64,000 nt of DNA from assembly GCF_003058165.1 (NCBI RefSeq), contig NZ_QBUC01000017.1:1-64000 (forward strand). Reading direction: 5' to 3'. The translations under genes and the position numbers were made by a program. The notes below the pieces were generated by a model. The model saw only the letters and a program-made list of their open reading frames with translations. It searched no databases and was not told the origin of the DNA. This DNA is from Paenisporosarcina sp. OV554. GTDB lineage: Bacteria > Bacillota > Bacilli > Bacillales_A > Planococcaceae. Below, one piece after another: positions 46,018-53,398 of this stretch (positions are counted from its first letter, which is position 1; every line of letters starts with the position of its first letter).

Positions 46018-46770
46018 TTATACGATTAGCTGGTCTAGATGATAATTCCCATCTCTTCGATATGCCTCCGCTAAGGCAAAGCGACCATGGGAGGGAATTC
46101 CGTGATACATATGAACTGCTAAGTCTAGTACTTTATGAATCGCTTTTCCTTTTTCTGCGTCAGTTGTGAGTGTAGAATAACCAGGACTTAAAATCTCAGC
46201 TGTTTTTTCATCCAATATATGATCGAAATGAGAACCGCTGAATTCCATTTGACTTTCAAGTTGTGACATAGCCAGTTCTTTCTTATCCCAAACTTGTGAA
46301 ATATCTAGTACCGTATTCGGATGATGAGGAGTCATGTAGTAAATTGTGGGAATTGAATGTGGCGCAAGACCTTCCATATCTTTCAAAGCAAAGTCTCTTG
46401 AAGCTAGAGCAATCGATTCAAGAATCAAAATCATTGCTGGTCTGCGGTCTGGGTCTAAATCATGATATGAATGTTCAGGATCTTGTGTAATGATGATGTC
46501 TGGTTTGACTTCTCGTATACGTTTTACTAGTTCTAATTTCATTTCAAAACTTAAGTCTACTGTGCCAGATTCAAAGTTAAAAAATGACACATCTTCAACT
46601 CCTAATACTTCTGCAGCTTTCCTAATTTGAGGTTGGCTTGTCTCACGACAAAGCATAATTGAAGCATAAGACTTTCCACCATTTAACACGTTTTTCGCTA
46701 AAGCTCCTCCACACTCAACAACTTCCATCCCATAAACTCCTAAGAACAATAAAGTTTTACTATTATCCAA
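46018..46770 (-). CDS. PIG-L/LmbE-like protein lacking the metal motif
   Basis: A 250-residue protein with the fold of PIG-L N-acetylglucosaminyl deacetylases (LmbE/BshB): ASIMLCRETS, KPDIIITQDPEHSYHDLDPD, and a C-terminal part with PHSIPTIYYMTPHHPN. In active enzymes a zinc-binding A-H-P-D-D-E stands near the N-terminus; here the same place reads V-Y-G-M-E-V before ECGG, so the His and Asp ligands are lost. The later H-P-D-H motif has become D-P-D-R. A non-enzymatic role or a changed metal is possible. First gene of the seven-gene ABC operon, start TTG 46770 after AAGGAGG. Confidence 0.7.
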   Translation of the reverse strand: MDNSKTLLFLGVYGMEVVECGGALAKNVLNGGKSYASIMLCRETSQPQIRKAAEVLGVEDVSFFNFESGTVDLSFEMKLELVKRIREVKPDIIITQDPEHSYHDLDPDRRPAMILILESIALASRDFALKDMEGLAPHSIPTIYYMTPHHPNTVLDISQVWDKKELAMSQLESQMEFSGSHFDHILDEKTAEILSPGYSTLTTDAEKGKAIHKVLDLAVHMYHGIPSHGRFALAEAYRRDGNYHLDQLIV

Positions 46771-46792
46771 TCTATCTCCTCCTTAATATACA

Positions 46793-46809
46793 ATACCCCT
46801 CTATAGTAT
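46793..46809 (-). promoter_or_regulatory. Possible CsoR-family box before the ABC operon
   Basis: ATAC-CCCTCTATA-GTAT fits the ATAC-N9-GTAT outline of the copper boxes, but its centre lacks the G-tract at the right. It lies about 23 nt before the first start codon of the operon. Confidence 0.35.
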
Positions 46810-47045
46810 GTTGGGGTTAAATGTATAATACAATTTTGTTATGTGAATGTAAACAAAATATTTAGATAATTTATATTAAAGTTCGTTTATTGCAGCTTTT
46901 GAATCAATCTAAGGTTAAACAAAAAAACCATAAATAGCCTGTATATTAACTACTAAAAGTCATCAATAGGAAGGTTTATCTATGGTGAAACGTTACGATT
47001 AAGTTTTTTGTTTTACCGTCAAATCTAGTCTCCATGTACTTTAAA

Positions 47046-48431
47046 TTAATTTTTTAATAAACGTTCTGGTACTTGTTTCTCCTCTTTCATCAGACACAGA
47101 AAGAGTGAGCGATACCTCCAAGTCAAGAAAATAGCTCGAATTAATAAATCTAGAGCAATAGCGAGCCATATTCCAGCAATCCCCATTCCCAAATAAACTC
47201 CCATAATATAAACACCTATGATTCTGATTAGCCACATACCAATTGCTGTACTATACAATGGACTTTTTGTATCACCTGCCCCTTGAAGTGCCCCTGTTAA
47301 TACAAGTCCAACTGCTAATGCAGGTTGTGCGAAAGCATCAATACGTAAAGCAGTGATAACCATTTGTATCGCTTCATTATCAGATGTAAACCAACTAGCC
47401 ATCCAAGGAGCACAGAAAAACATGAATATCCCAACTATACTCATAAATACAATCGCAATTCCGGTTGTAATTATTCCATATTGATAGGCTTCTTTATATT
47501 TACCGGCTCCAATTTGCTGTCCCACTAATGTTGTGGCAGCAATTGCTAAACCATATCCAGGCATATATGAGAAAGTCTCGATATTACCGGCAATCGTATG
47601 AGCAGCAAAAGTTTCCGTACCAATATAGACGATTAGGCCAAAGTACAGAACCTGTCCAAAACGCATGATTAGTCGCTCTATCGCAGCAGGTGTAGAGATT
47701 TTAATTAACGAAGTAACTAAGGAACTTGAATTAATTGAGTCAAATAGGGAAAACGAGATACTGGATTTTCGAATGTAATAATAAAGTACCAAAGCACCTA
47801 GTATTCTTACGACGACAGTCGCCCAGGCAGCACCTGCAACTCCCCATCCAACCCAGCTACCTAACCCGAAAATCAGGACATAGTCAAGTCCGATATGTAA
47901 AATATTCATCCACCAACTTACATACATGGGCGTTTTAGTATCGCCGTATGCTCGTAATAAACTACCAAAGATAAGCATCAAAGCAATAAAAACAGATGGT
48001 ATACCGACAATTCGTAAATAAGTTGCCCCTAGAGCAACCACTTTCGATTCAGCACCCATAAAACGAAGTAAAGAATCAGAAAAAAACAATGTAATTATCC
48101 CAAAAATGATCCCTACAATTATGGCGAGAATCGTAGATTGTTTGGCTATCGCTTTGGCTTTATCAACATCACCGGCGCCTATACTTCGAGCAATTAATGA
48201 GGAAGCACCCACACCGACAGCCATAAAAATAGCCATGTAAATAGCTAGGACCGCATTCGCTATTCCAACAGCTGTTACTTCTACTAACCCTAGTTTAGCT
48301 ACAAAAAGTATATCTACGAATCCAACAATTGTTTGTAATATATTTTCAATCATGGCAGGGACAGCTAATACTAATATAGTCGACACCTGAACTTTTAAGT
48401 TTGATTTGTTTAGATATTTATCTTCAAACAA
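47046..48431 (-). CDS. MATE-family efflux transporter
   Basis: A 461-residue antiporter of the MATE (DinF/NorM) family with twelve hydrophobic helices. Family segments include VPAMIENILQTIVGFVDILF, VGASSLIARSIGAG, the mirrored ATTLVGQQIGAG and GALQGAGDTKSPLYS. Cargo unknown. Start is probably TTG 48431, 9 nt after AAAAGGA; a GTG at 48440 is too close to it. The upstream region holds a CsoR-type box and then the csoR2-copZ2 unit, so copper control is plausible. Confidence 0.9.
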   Translation of the reverse strand: MFEDKYLNKSNLKVQVSTILVLAVPAMIENILQTIVGFVDILFVAKLGLVEVTAVGIANAVLAIYMAIFMAVGVGASSLIARSIGAGDVDKAKAIAKQSTILAIIVGIIFGIITLFFSDSLLRFMGAESKVVALGATYLRIVGIPSVFIALMLIFGSLLRAYGDTKTPMYVSWWMNILHIGLDYVLIFGLGSWVGWGVAGAAWATVVVRILGALVLYYYIRKSSISFSLFDSINSSSLVTSLIKISTPAAIERLIMRFGQVLYFGLIVYIGTETFAAHTIAGNIETFSYMPGYGLAIAATTLVGQQIGAGKYKEAYQYGIITTGIAIVFMSIVGIFMFFCAPWMASWFTSDNEAIQMVITALRIDAFAQPALAVGLVLTGALQGAGDTKSPLYSTAIGMWLIRIIGVYIMGVYLGMGIAGIWLAIALDLLIRAIFLTWRYRSLFLCLMKEEKQVPERLLKN

Positions 48432-48603
48432 AAATATCACGTCCTTTTAAAGAAAATGGAAGTGCATTTTCAATGTGATATTAAAGAATTATTCACTATT
48501 ATTAAGGATTTTCGTACACAGAATAAGCCTTAAGAGGGAGTTTTAGCTAAAAAATAAATTTTGTGTTTGTTAAATCACTTGAATTTTCAATCATTTCAAT
48601 TTT

Positions 48604-48620
48604 ATACCCATTAGGGGTAT
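48604..48620 (-). promoter_or_regulatory. CsoR-type operator between copZ2 and the MATE gene
   Basis: ATAC-CCATTAGGG-GTAT. It occupies the same place after copZ2 as the copA operator does after copZ1. Confidence 0.7.
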
Positions 48621-48629
48621 GTTATATTT

Positions 48630-48661
48630 AAAAAATTACTGCGATTTCCGCAGTAATTTTC
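48630..48661 (-). terminator. Terminator of csoR2-copZ2
   Basis: AAAATTACTGCG / CGCAGTAATTTT hairpin 5 nt after copZ2, T-rich on the minus strand; nearly the same as after copZ1. Confidence 0.75.
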
Positions 48662-48664
48662 TTA

Positions 48665-48874
48665 TTAAGCCCCGACAGTGTATCCTTGATCTTCAATCGT
48701 ATCCGTAATTTTTTGAACATCAACCTTGTTATTAAATTCCACATCTACTGTACCGTCGTTTAATTGTACATTAACTTTCTCCACACCTTCAATTGCACCT
48801 ACGCTATTTTCAATTGATTTTACACAATGTCCACATGACATTCCTTGTACTTGTAAAGTAACTTGATTAGTCAT
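48665..48874 (-). CDS. copZ: Copper chaperone CopZ (copy 2)
   Basis: Same 69-residue chaperone as copy 1, with the copper site GMSCGHC. Only a few residues differ (for example AIEGVEKVNVQLNDGTVDVE). It follows csoR2 by 16 nt. No copA follows; the next gene downstream is the MATE pump. Confidence 0.96.
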   Translation of the reverse strand: MTNQVTLQVQGMSCGHCVKSIENSVGAIEGVEKVNVQLNDGTVDVEFNNKVDVQKITDTIEDQGYTVGA

Positions 48875-48890
48875 TAATAAGTTCCTCCTC

Positions 48891-49226
48891 TTATTTTCTC
48901 ATTAATTTTTGAATCGTAACTAATAATTCATCGAGTACTTCTTTATCACCTTCAGCTAATCGGTCAACTACACAGCCCTTAAGATGTCCTTGTAAAAGGA
49001 CTTTAGCAACACTATTTAAAGCTGACTGCGTCGCAGAAAGCTGGGTAATGATATCGTCACAATATATATTCTTATCCACCATACCTTTAATGCCTCGAAT
49101 TTGACCTTCAATACGGTTTAAACGATGAACTAAATCTGTTTTTACTGATTCAGGATGATGACTTTTTCTACATGATAAATCAGAAAACCCAGGATTCAAT
49201 GTCGTCTCTTCCACTATATTACTCAT
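48891..49226 (-). CDS. csoR: Copper-sensing repressor CsoR (copy 2)
   Basis: A 111-residue repressor very close to copy 1, with the same ligands (C in IYCDDIITQ; H and C in GHLKGC). The main differences are in the N-terminal tail (MSNIVEETTLNPGFSDLSC). Start ATG 49226 has GGAGG 8 nt upstream. It has its own operator. Confidence 0.95.
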   Translation of the reverse strand: MSNIVEETTLNPGFSDLSCRKSHHPESVKTDLVHRLNRIEGQIRGIKGMVDKNIYCDDIITQLSATQSALNSVAKVLLQGHLKGCVVDRLAEGDKEVLDELLVTIQKLMRK

Positions 49227-49255
49227 CAAATCAGCCTCCATTCTTAATTACATTC

Positions 49256-49285
49256 ATCATAACGTACCTACACGGGGTATGTAAA
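49256..49285 (-). promoter_or_regulatory. csoR2 promoter with CsoR operator
   Basis: Minus strand: TTTACA (49285-49280), 18 nt, TATGAT (49261-49256); operator GTAC-CTACACGGG-GTAT at 49264-49280, the same geometry as csoR1. Confidence 0.75.
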
Positions 49286-49323
49286 GTGATTGATAAATAA
49301 AAATCTCTTGTTTTCTATAAACT

Positions 49324-50250
49324 TCATTTGACTATCAGCTGTCCAATCATGCCTCCTTCTTTATGACCAGGAATTGTACAATAAAATTCATATGTTCCAC
49401 CTTCATTGATAGAAAACGTCATTTCACTTGTTTTTTGGGGTTCTGCATGCAAATGAAGCACATTCTCCTCAATCCCATGTTGATGTTTAGATTCACTCAC
49501 CATATTAAATGACACGTCTTTAATTTCTATATCATGTTCTATCTGATCCGAATTTTTCAATTCAAATGTAATGGGCATATTTTTTTCCACAACAACTTCC
49601 TGTGGGGAGTACCTCATTTCAGACGTTTCAATTACAATGTTTTGTGTTTTGTTTTGTGTTTTGTTTTGTGTTTCGGAAGTATTATGTGTATCTTGTTCGT
49701 CGTCACTAGAGAGGGATTTTGAAACTTCCTTCTCCATGTTTAATGAATTCCCTAAAAATAAAACCGTACATATCAAAAACGATGTTGAGATTGGCTTTAA
49801 GAACCAGCCCCTATTCTTTATAGTGTCCTTGTTTGGAGTAGTTAAGATAATCAATAATAGAATTGTACAAATCGAGAGGAGTAAAAAAATCTTGATGAAC
49901 ACATTTGCTTGTTCAACCGCAATCATTTCTCCTAGCATCGCCCCCATCATACCCCCCATCAAGCCAGACATTAACCCTTCAAGGAATGAGAGTAAACCAA
50001 AGCATATTCCGCATAGTGAACCTGCTATTGTACCGAAAGCCATTCCTAAAATAGTAGAAAGAAATAAATCGCCTTGGTATACAATTCCAAACGTAACCCC
50101 AGCAGTTAAGCCAACATTCATCCCTAAGAACATGGAAATGATCATACCCGTCATATGCGGGAAATGTTTCTTCCTTTTTAGACCTAATACCATGGATATA
50201 AGAGTTATAACAATTATTAAGAGTAAAACATATAAATGAAAGTCACTCAA
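49324..50250 (-). CDS. Multi-helix membrane protein fused to a cupredoxin domain
   Basis: A 308-residue fusion. The first 170 residues form several glycine- and methionine-rich helices (MSGLMGGMMGAMLGEMIAV). A low-complexity linker (repeated KTQN) leads to a C-terminal cupredoxin-like domain (about 210-308). The probable copper site is H in IEHDIEI, then C, H and M in FYCTIPGHKEGGMIG, the pattern of small blue-copper proteins. I start at TTG 50250, 8 nt after AAAGGGGG. That ribosome site lies in a CsoR-type box. A surface copper-binding or copper-relay role is inference. Confidence 0.75.
   Translation of the reverse strand: MSDFHLYVLLLIIVITLISMVLGLKRKKHFPHMTGMIISMFLGMNVGLTAGVTFGIVYQGDLFLSTILGMAFGTIAGSLCGICFGLLSFLEGLMSGLMGGMMGAMLGEMIAVEQANVFIKIFLLLSICTILLLIILTTPNKDTIKNRGWFLKPISTSFLICTVLFLGNSLNMEKEVSKSLSSDDEQDTHNTSETQNKTQNKTQNIVIETSEMRYSPQEVVVEKNMPITFELKNSDQIEHDIEIKDVSFNMVSESKHQHGIEENVLHLHAEPQKTSEMTFSINEGGTYEFYCTIPGHKEGGMIGQLIVK
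49639..49673. repeat. 12-bp tandem repeat in the linker of the cupredoxin fusion
   Basis: About three copies of a GTTTTGTGTTTT unit, in frame, coding the repeated KTQN of the linker. Gain or loss of a unit would change linker length by four residues without frameshift. Confidence 0.8.
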
Positions 50251-50255
50251 TTTTA

Positions 50256-50272
50256 ATACCCCCTTTGGGTAC
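50256..50272 (-). promoter_or_regulatory. CsoR-type box overlapping the ribosome site of the cupredoxin fusion
   Basis: ATAC-CCCCTTTGG-GTAC. On the minus strand the AAAGGGGG inside it is also the ribosome site for the TTG start at 50250. Confidence 0.55.
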
Positions 50273-50355
50273 AAGCTATGTATAAATAATCTAAATGATG
50301 CTTCCTAATGAAGAAAAAAAATGTATTTTTAACTTTATCTCCAATATCATTATTT

Positions 50356-50388
50356 CTGCATAGTTTCTGCATAATAAACGTTTACAAT
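50356..50388 (+). promoter_or_regulatory. Regulator direct repeat and -10 of the asparagine synthetase gene
   Basis: CTGCATA at 50356-50362 and CTGCATA at 50367-50373, a perfect repeat with 11-bp period; 9 nt later TACAAT (50383-50388). Best copy of the five. Confidence 0.8.
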
Positions 50389-50430
50389 TTGAAGGTGGAA
50401 AATTTAAAGAATTGAACGGAGTTAAGACTT

Positions 50431-52251
50431 ATGTGTGGATTTACTGGGTTTATAGGTGAGACAAAAAACTCATCAGCAGTTTTAGAAACAATGATGAACC
50501 AAATTATTCATCGCGGACCTGATTCATCAGGCATGTTTACAGAAAATAAAGCAGCCCTTGGCTTTCGACGTTTAAGTATTATTGATTTAGAGTCAGGCAG
50601 TCAGCCACTTTATAACGAAGATGAATCCTTCGTATTAATCTTTAACGGTGAAATTTACAATTTTATGCAACTACGAGAGGAACTCATTGCTAATGGCCAC
50701 CTTTTTGTGACACATACGGATAGTGAAGTCCTCATCCATGGATATGAAGAATTTGGTGAAAAGTTGGTAGAGAAGATCCGTGGAATGTTTGCTTTTGTCA
50801 TCTGGGACCGCAAAAATGAAAAAATGTTTGCTGCCCGTGATATGTTCGGCATTAAACCTTTTTATTATGCACAAATGAATGGAACTCTCTTATTCGGTTC
50901 TGAAATAAAGAGCTTCCTTCCGCACCCTCATTTTAATAAGGAACTAAATGAAAAGGCATTAAAGCCGTATTTAACCTTCCAGTATCCAGTATTAAACGAA
51001 ACATTTTTTAAAGGTGTTTTTAAATTACCAGCAGCACATTTTATGACATACAAAAATGGACAAATTAATATCCAACGCTACTGGTCACCCAAGTTCAATC
51101 CAACAAAACAACCCCTCGAAGAGATTGTTGATGAAATTGATCAAGTTGTAAGAGAGTCTGTGGAGTTCCATCGAATAAGTGATGTGAAAGTTGGCTCCTT
51201 TTTATCAAGTGGCGTGGATTCGAGCTATGTAGCTTCCGTGTTAAAACCGAATAAAACCTTCACAGTTGGTTTCAGTGATAAAAACTTTTCTGAGATTGAC
51301 AATGCGAAGGCATTATCCGATGAACTTGGTATCGAAAACGTAAATGAAATCTTAAGTCCAGACCTTTGTTTTGATAAATTAGAAGATATTCAATATATGA
51401 TGGATGAGCCCCATTCAAATCCTTCAATCGTTCCATTATATTTTTTAGCAGAACTTGCAAAACGTGATGTGACAGTAGTACTTTCGGGAGAAGGTGCCGA
51501 TGAATTATTTGGTGGCTATGCTGAGTATGACACGACAAATACTATGAAAAAGTACAAAAAACTTCCAACGTTAATTCGTAAATCTTTGGGTGTAATTGCG
51601 AAAAGACTTCCTGAAGTTAGAGGCAAAAACTTCTTAATAAAAGGTGGACTTTCTGCAGAAGAGTGGTTTATTGGTCAAGCAAAAATATTCGAAGAAAAAG
51701 AAGCACAAGGCATCTTAACAAATGGGTATAATAATGCTCCTACAGTTAAAGAAATCGTGAAGCCGTACTATGACCAAGTTAAACGAGAAGATGATGTTAC
51801 GAAAATGCAACATTTAGACCTACATCTTTGGTTAGTAGATGACATTTTATTGAAAGCAGATAAGATGAGTATGGCACATTCAATAGAGTTACGAGTTCCT
51901 TTCTTAGACCGTGAAGTAATGAAAACGGCTGCCAAAGTACCTGTGAAATATCGGGTAAATGACCTTGATACGAAATTTGCATTTCGTTTAGCTGCAGGAC
52001 GAGCACTTCCTAAAGAATCAGCAAACCGGAAAAAAATCGGATTCCCAGTACCTATTCGTCACTGGATTCGAGAAGAAAAGTACTATATGAAAATTAAATC
52101 TCATTTTGAAAGCCCACAAGCTGCACAATTCTTCGATCAGCAAGAAATCATGACTTTGTTAAATAGTCATTATGAAGGCAAAAAAAATAACGCACGAAAA
52201 ATTTGGACAATATTCATGTTCTTGATTTGGTACAAGAAGTACTTCAATTAA
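50431..52251 (+). CDS. asnB: Glutamine-hydrolysing asparagine synthetase
   Basis: Transfers ammonia from glutamine to aspartate, or in some Bacillus AsnB proteins to meso-diaminopimelate of peptidoglycan. The 606 residues begin with the N-terminal nucleophile cysteine (MCGFTGFIGE), the glutaminase part has HRGPDSSG and FNGEIYNF, and the synthetase part has the ATP loop FLSSGVDSSYVA and SGEGADELFGGY. Length and ending (ARKIWTIFMFLIWY) resemble AsnB/AsnO. It is preceded by the perfect direct repeat of the presumed envelope regulon. Confidence 0.93.
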   Translation: MCGFTGFIGETKNSSAVLETMMNQIIHRGPDSSGMFTENKAALGFRRLSIIDLESGSQPLYNEDESFVLIFNGEIYNFMQLREELIANGHLFVTHTDSEVLIHGYEEFGEKLVEKIRGMFAFVIWDRKNEKMFAARDMFGIKPFYYAQMNGTLLFGSEIKSFLPHPHFNKELNEKALKPYLTFQYPVLNETFFKGVFKLPAAHFMTYKNGQINIQRYWSPKFNPTKQPLEEIVDEIDQVVRESVEFHRISDVKVGSFLSSGVDSSYVASVLKPNKTFTVGFSDKNFSEIDNAKALSDELGIENVNEILSPDLCFDKLEDIQYMMDEPHSNPSIVPLYFLAELAKRDVTVVLSGEGADELFGGYAEYDTTNTMKKYKKLPTLIRKSLGVIAKRLPEVRGKNFLIKGGLSAEEWFIGQAKIFEEKEAQGILTNGYNNAPTVKEIVKPYYDQVKREDDVTKMQHLDLHLWLVDDILLKADKMSMAHSIELRVPFLDREVMKTAAKVPVKYRVNDLDTKFAFRLAAGRALPKESANRKKIGFPVPIRHWIREEKYYMKIKSHFESPQAAQFFDQQEIMTLLNSHYEGKKNNARKIWTIFMFLIWYKKYFN

Positions 52252-52270
52252 AAGGTTCTTTGATGTGATG

Positions 52271-52302
52271 GAAACAGGTTCTTTAAGAAAGTAACCTGTT
52301 TC
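52271..52302 (+). terminator. Hairpin after asnB
   Basis: GAAACAGGTT / AACCTGTTTC stem with a 12-nt loop; no good T run follows, so termination is uncertain. Confidence 0.45.
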
Positions 52303-52355
52303 TAAGCTTCAATGAATAACTAAATAACAAAGATGGAAATTAACAATAAATTTCT

Positions 52356-52994
52356 TTATGTATAAAATAGAAACAAAACTATTCCAATCACCAATAAATG
52401 AACTGGATAAAAGGCTTTATAAAAATTTCGAGGTACTGATATTTCCGGTAGTTTATGACTGTACATAATGATGAATGTCCCGATTAGGCTTAACATTTGT
52501 CCGCTTACAAACAATCCCGTTTCAATATAATTATAAAAAATGTTAATTAACACATGGCTGACAATTAAGGTAATCGGTTTTTCTTTTAAAAAGTAATAGA
52601 GAAAACATAGCAATATTCCATAAATACCATAGCTCATGTAATCCGAATAAAACAAAATTGTTGAACTTACGCTGATCAATAGGATCCATTTTAACAAACC
52701 TTGAAATTCTTCATAAATCACAATGCAAACTGCTCCAAAAAAAAGCACAAATACTACATTTAATTGTATTTCTTGAAACACAAGATTGTATGGAACTTGT
52801 GAAAGTACGGCAATAAAGAACAATCGCTTAATGTATCTTTTTCTATTACTGGTTCTTTTGATTCCAATAACAATAAAGTAACAATACAATGGGAAAGAAA
52901 TTCTTCCTATCACACGTAATATTGGATAATCCGAAAAAAAAGCATAGCCTAGATGATCAATTAACATTGTTAACATAGCAATCCATTCTAACAA
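52356..52994 (-). CDS. TraX-family membrane protein
   Basis: A 212-residue protein with about eight helices. The opening MLEWIAMLTMLIDHLGYAFF and VIGRISFPLYCYFIVIGIKR are the TraX-family signature (named for F-pilin acetylation; it shares the acyltransferase-3 type membrane fold). Chromosomal Bacillales copies have no known role; O-acetylation of an envelope component would fit but is inference. The promoter at 53096-53128 carries the same direct repeat as the copper operons. Confidence 0.8.
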   Translation of the reverse strand: MLEWIAMLTMLIDHLGYAFFSDYPILRVIGRISFPLYCYFIVIGIKRTSNRKRYIKRLFFIAVLSQVPYNLVFQEIQLNVVFVLFFGAVCIVIYEEFQGLLKWILLISVSSTILFYSDYMSYGIYGILLCFLYYFLKEKPITLIVSHVLINIFYNYIETGLFVSGQMLSLIGTFIIMYSHKLPEISVPRNFYKAFYPVHLLVIGIVLFLFYT

Positions 52995-53095
52995 TCTAAC
53001 TCCCCTTCCTATTTATTGCTTCTTTATTGACATATTTCCTCAGTTGTTGCCCAAACTGAAATTCCCCAACTTCCCTTTTTTTATTGATTTAATAT

Positions 53096-53128
53096 AAGAT
53101 ATGTTGAAAATATGGAGAATTTATGCAG
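53096..53128 (-). promoter_or_regulatory. Regulator direct repeat and -10 of the TraX gene
   Basis: Minus strand: CTGCATA (53128-53122), CTCCATA (53117-53111), 11 bp apart; 9 nt later TATCTT (53101-53096). Confidence 0.75.
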
Positions 53129-53318
53129 AATTAAATAATTCAAAAATATAAAATACCCTCACGTTCTTTTCTTATTTAGGTCTGGATATCCTTATTCGGG
53201 CCATCTTTTTATCTCAGAGGTATTGCTACCTCTTCCGACGCTTAATCCAAGAGAAGGGTTAGCAAGTAAAACACAGAAAAAAGTTGATGGTTTCATAGTA
53301 ACGACAAAAATCAACATT

Positions 53319-53352
53319 TAAAACAGCCTATCAAAATACTGATAGGCTGTTT
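53319..53352 (-). terminator. Terminator downstream of the adcA-type pseudogene
   Basis: AAACAGCCTATCA / TGATAGGCTGTTT perfect stem with a 6-nt loop; T run on the minus strand. Confidence 0.8.
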
Positions 53353-53398
53353 ACGTTCATTCAATAAATTTCTTGACTCGATTTGTTTATGGCTAATC

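Larger units (their letters stand above)
52995..53398. other. Gap with TraX promoter and a terminator
   Basis: About 400 bases. It holds the TraX promoter with its direct repeat and, at the right end, the terminator of the broken zinc-binding protein gene. No reading frame is convincing. Confidence 0.6.

Noticed and set aside
46018-46770. BshB-type bacillithiol deacetylase
   Set aside because: The family likeness is real, but the zinc ligands needed for activity are missing, so the enzyme name is not justified.
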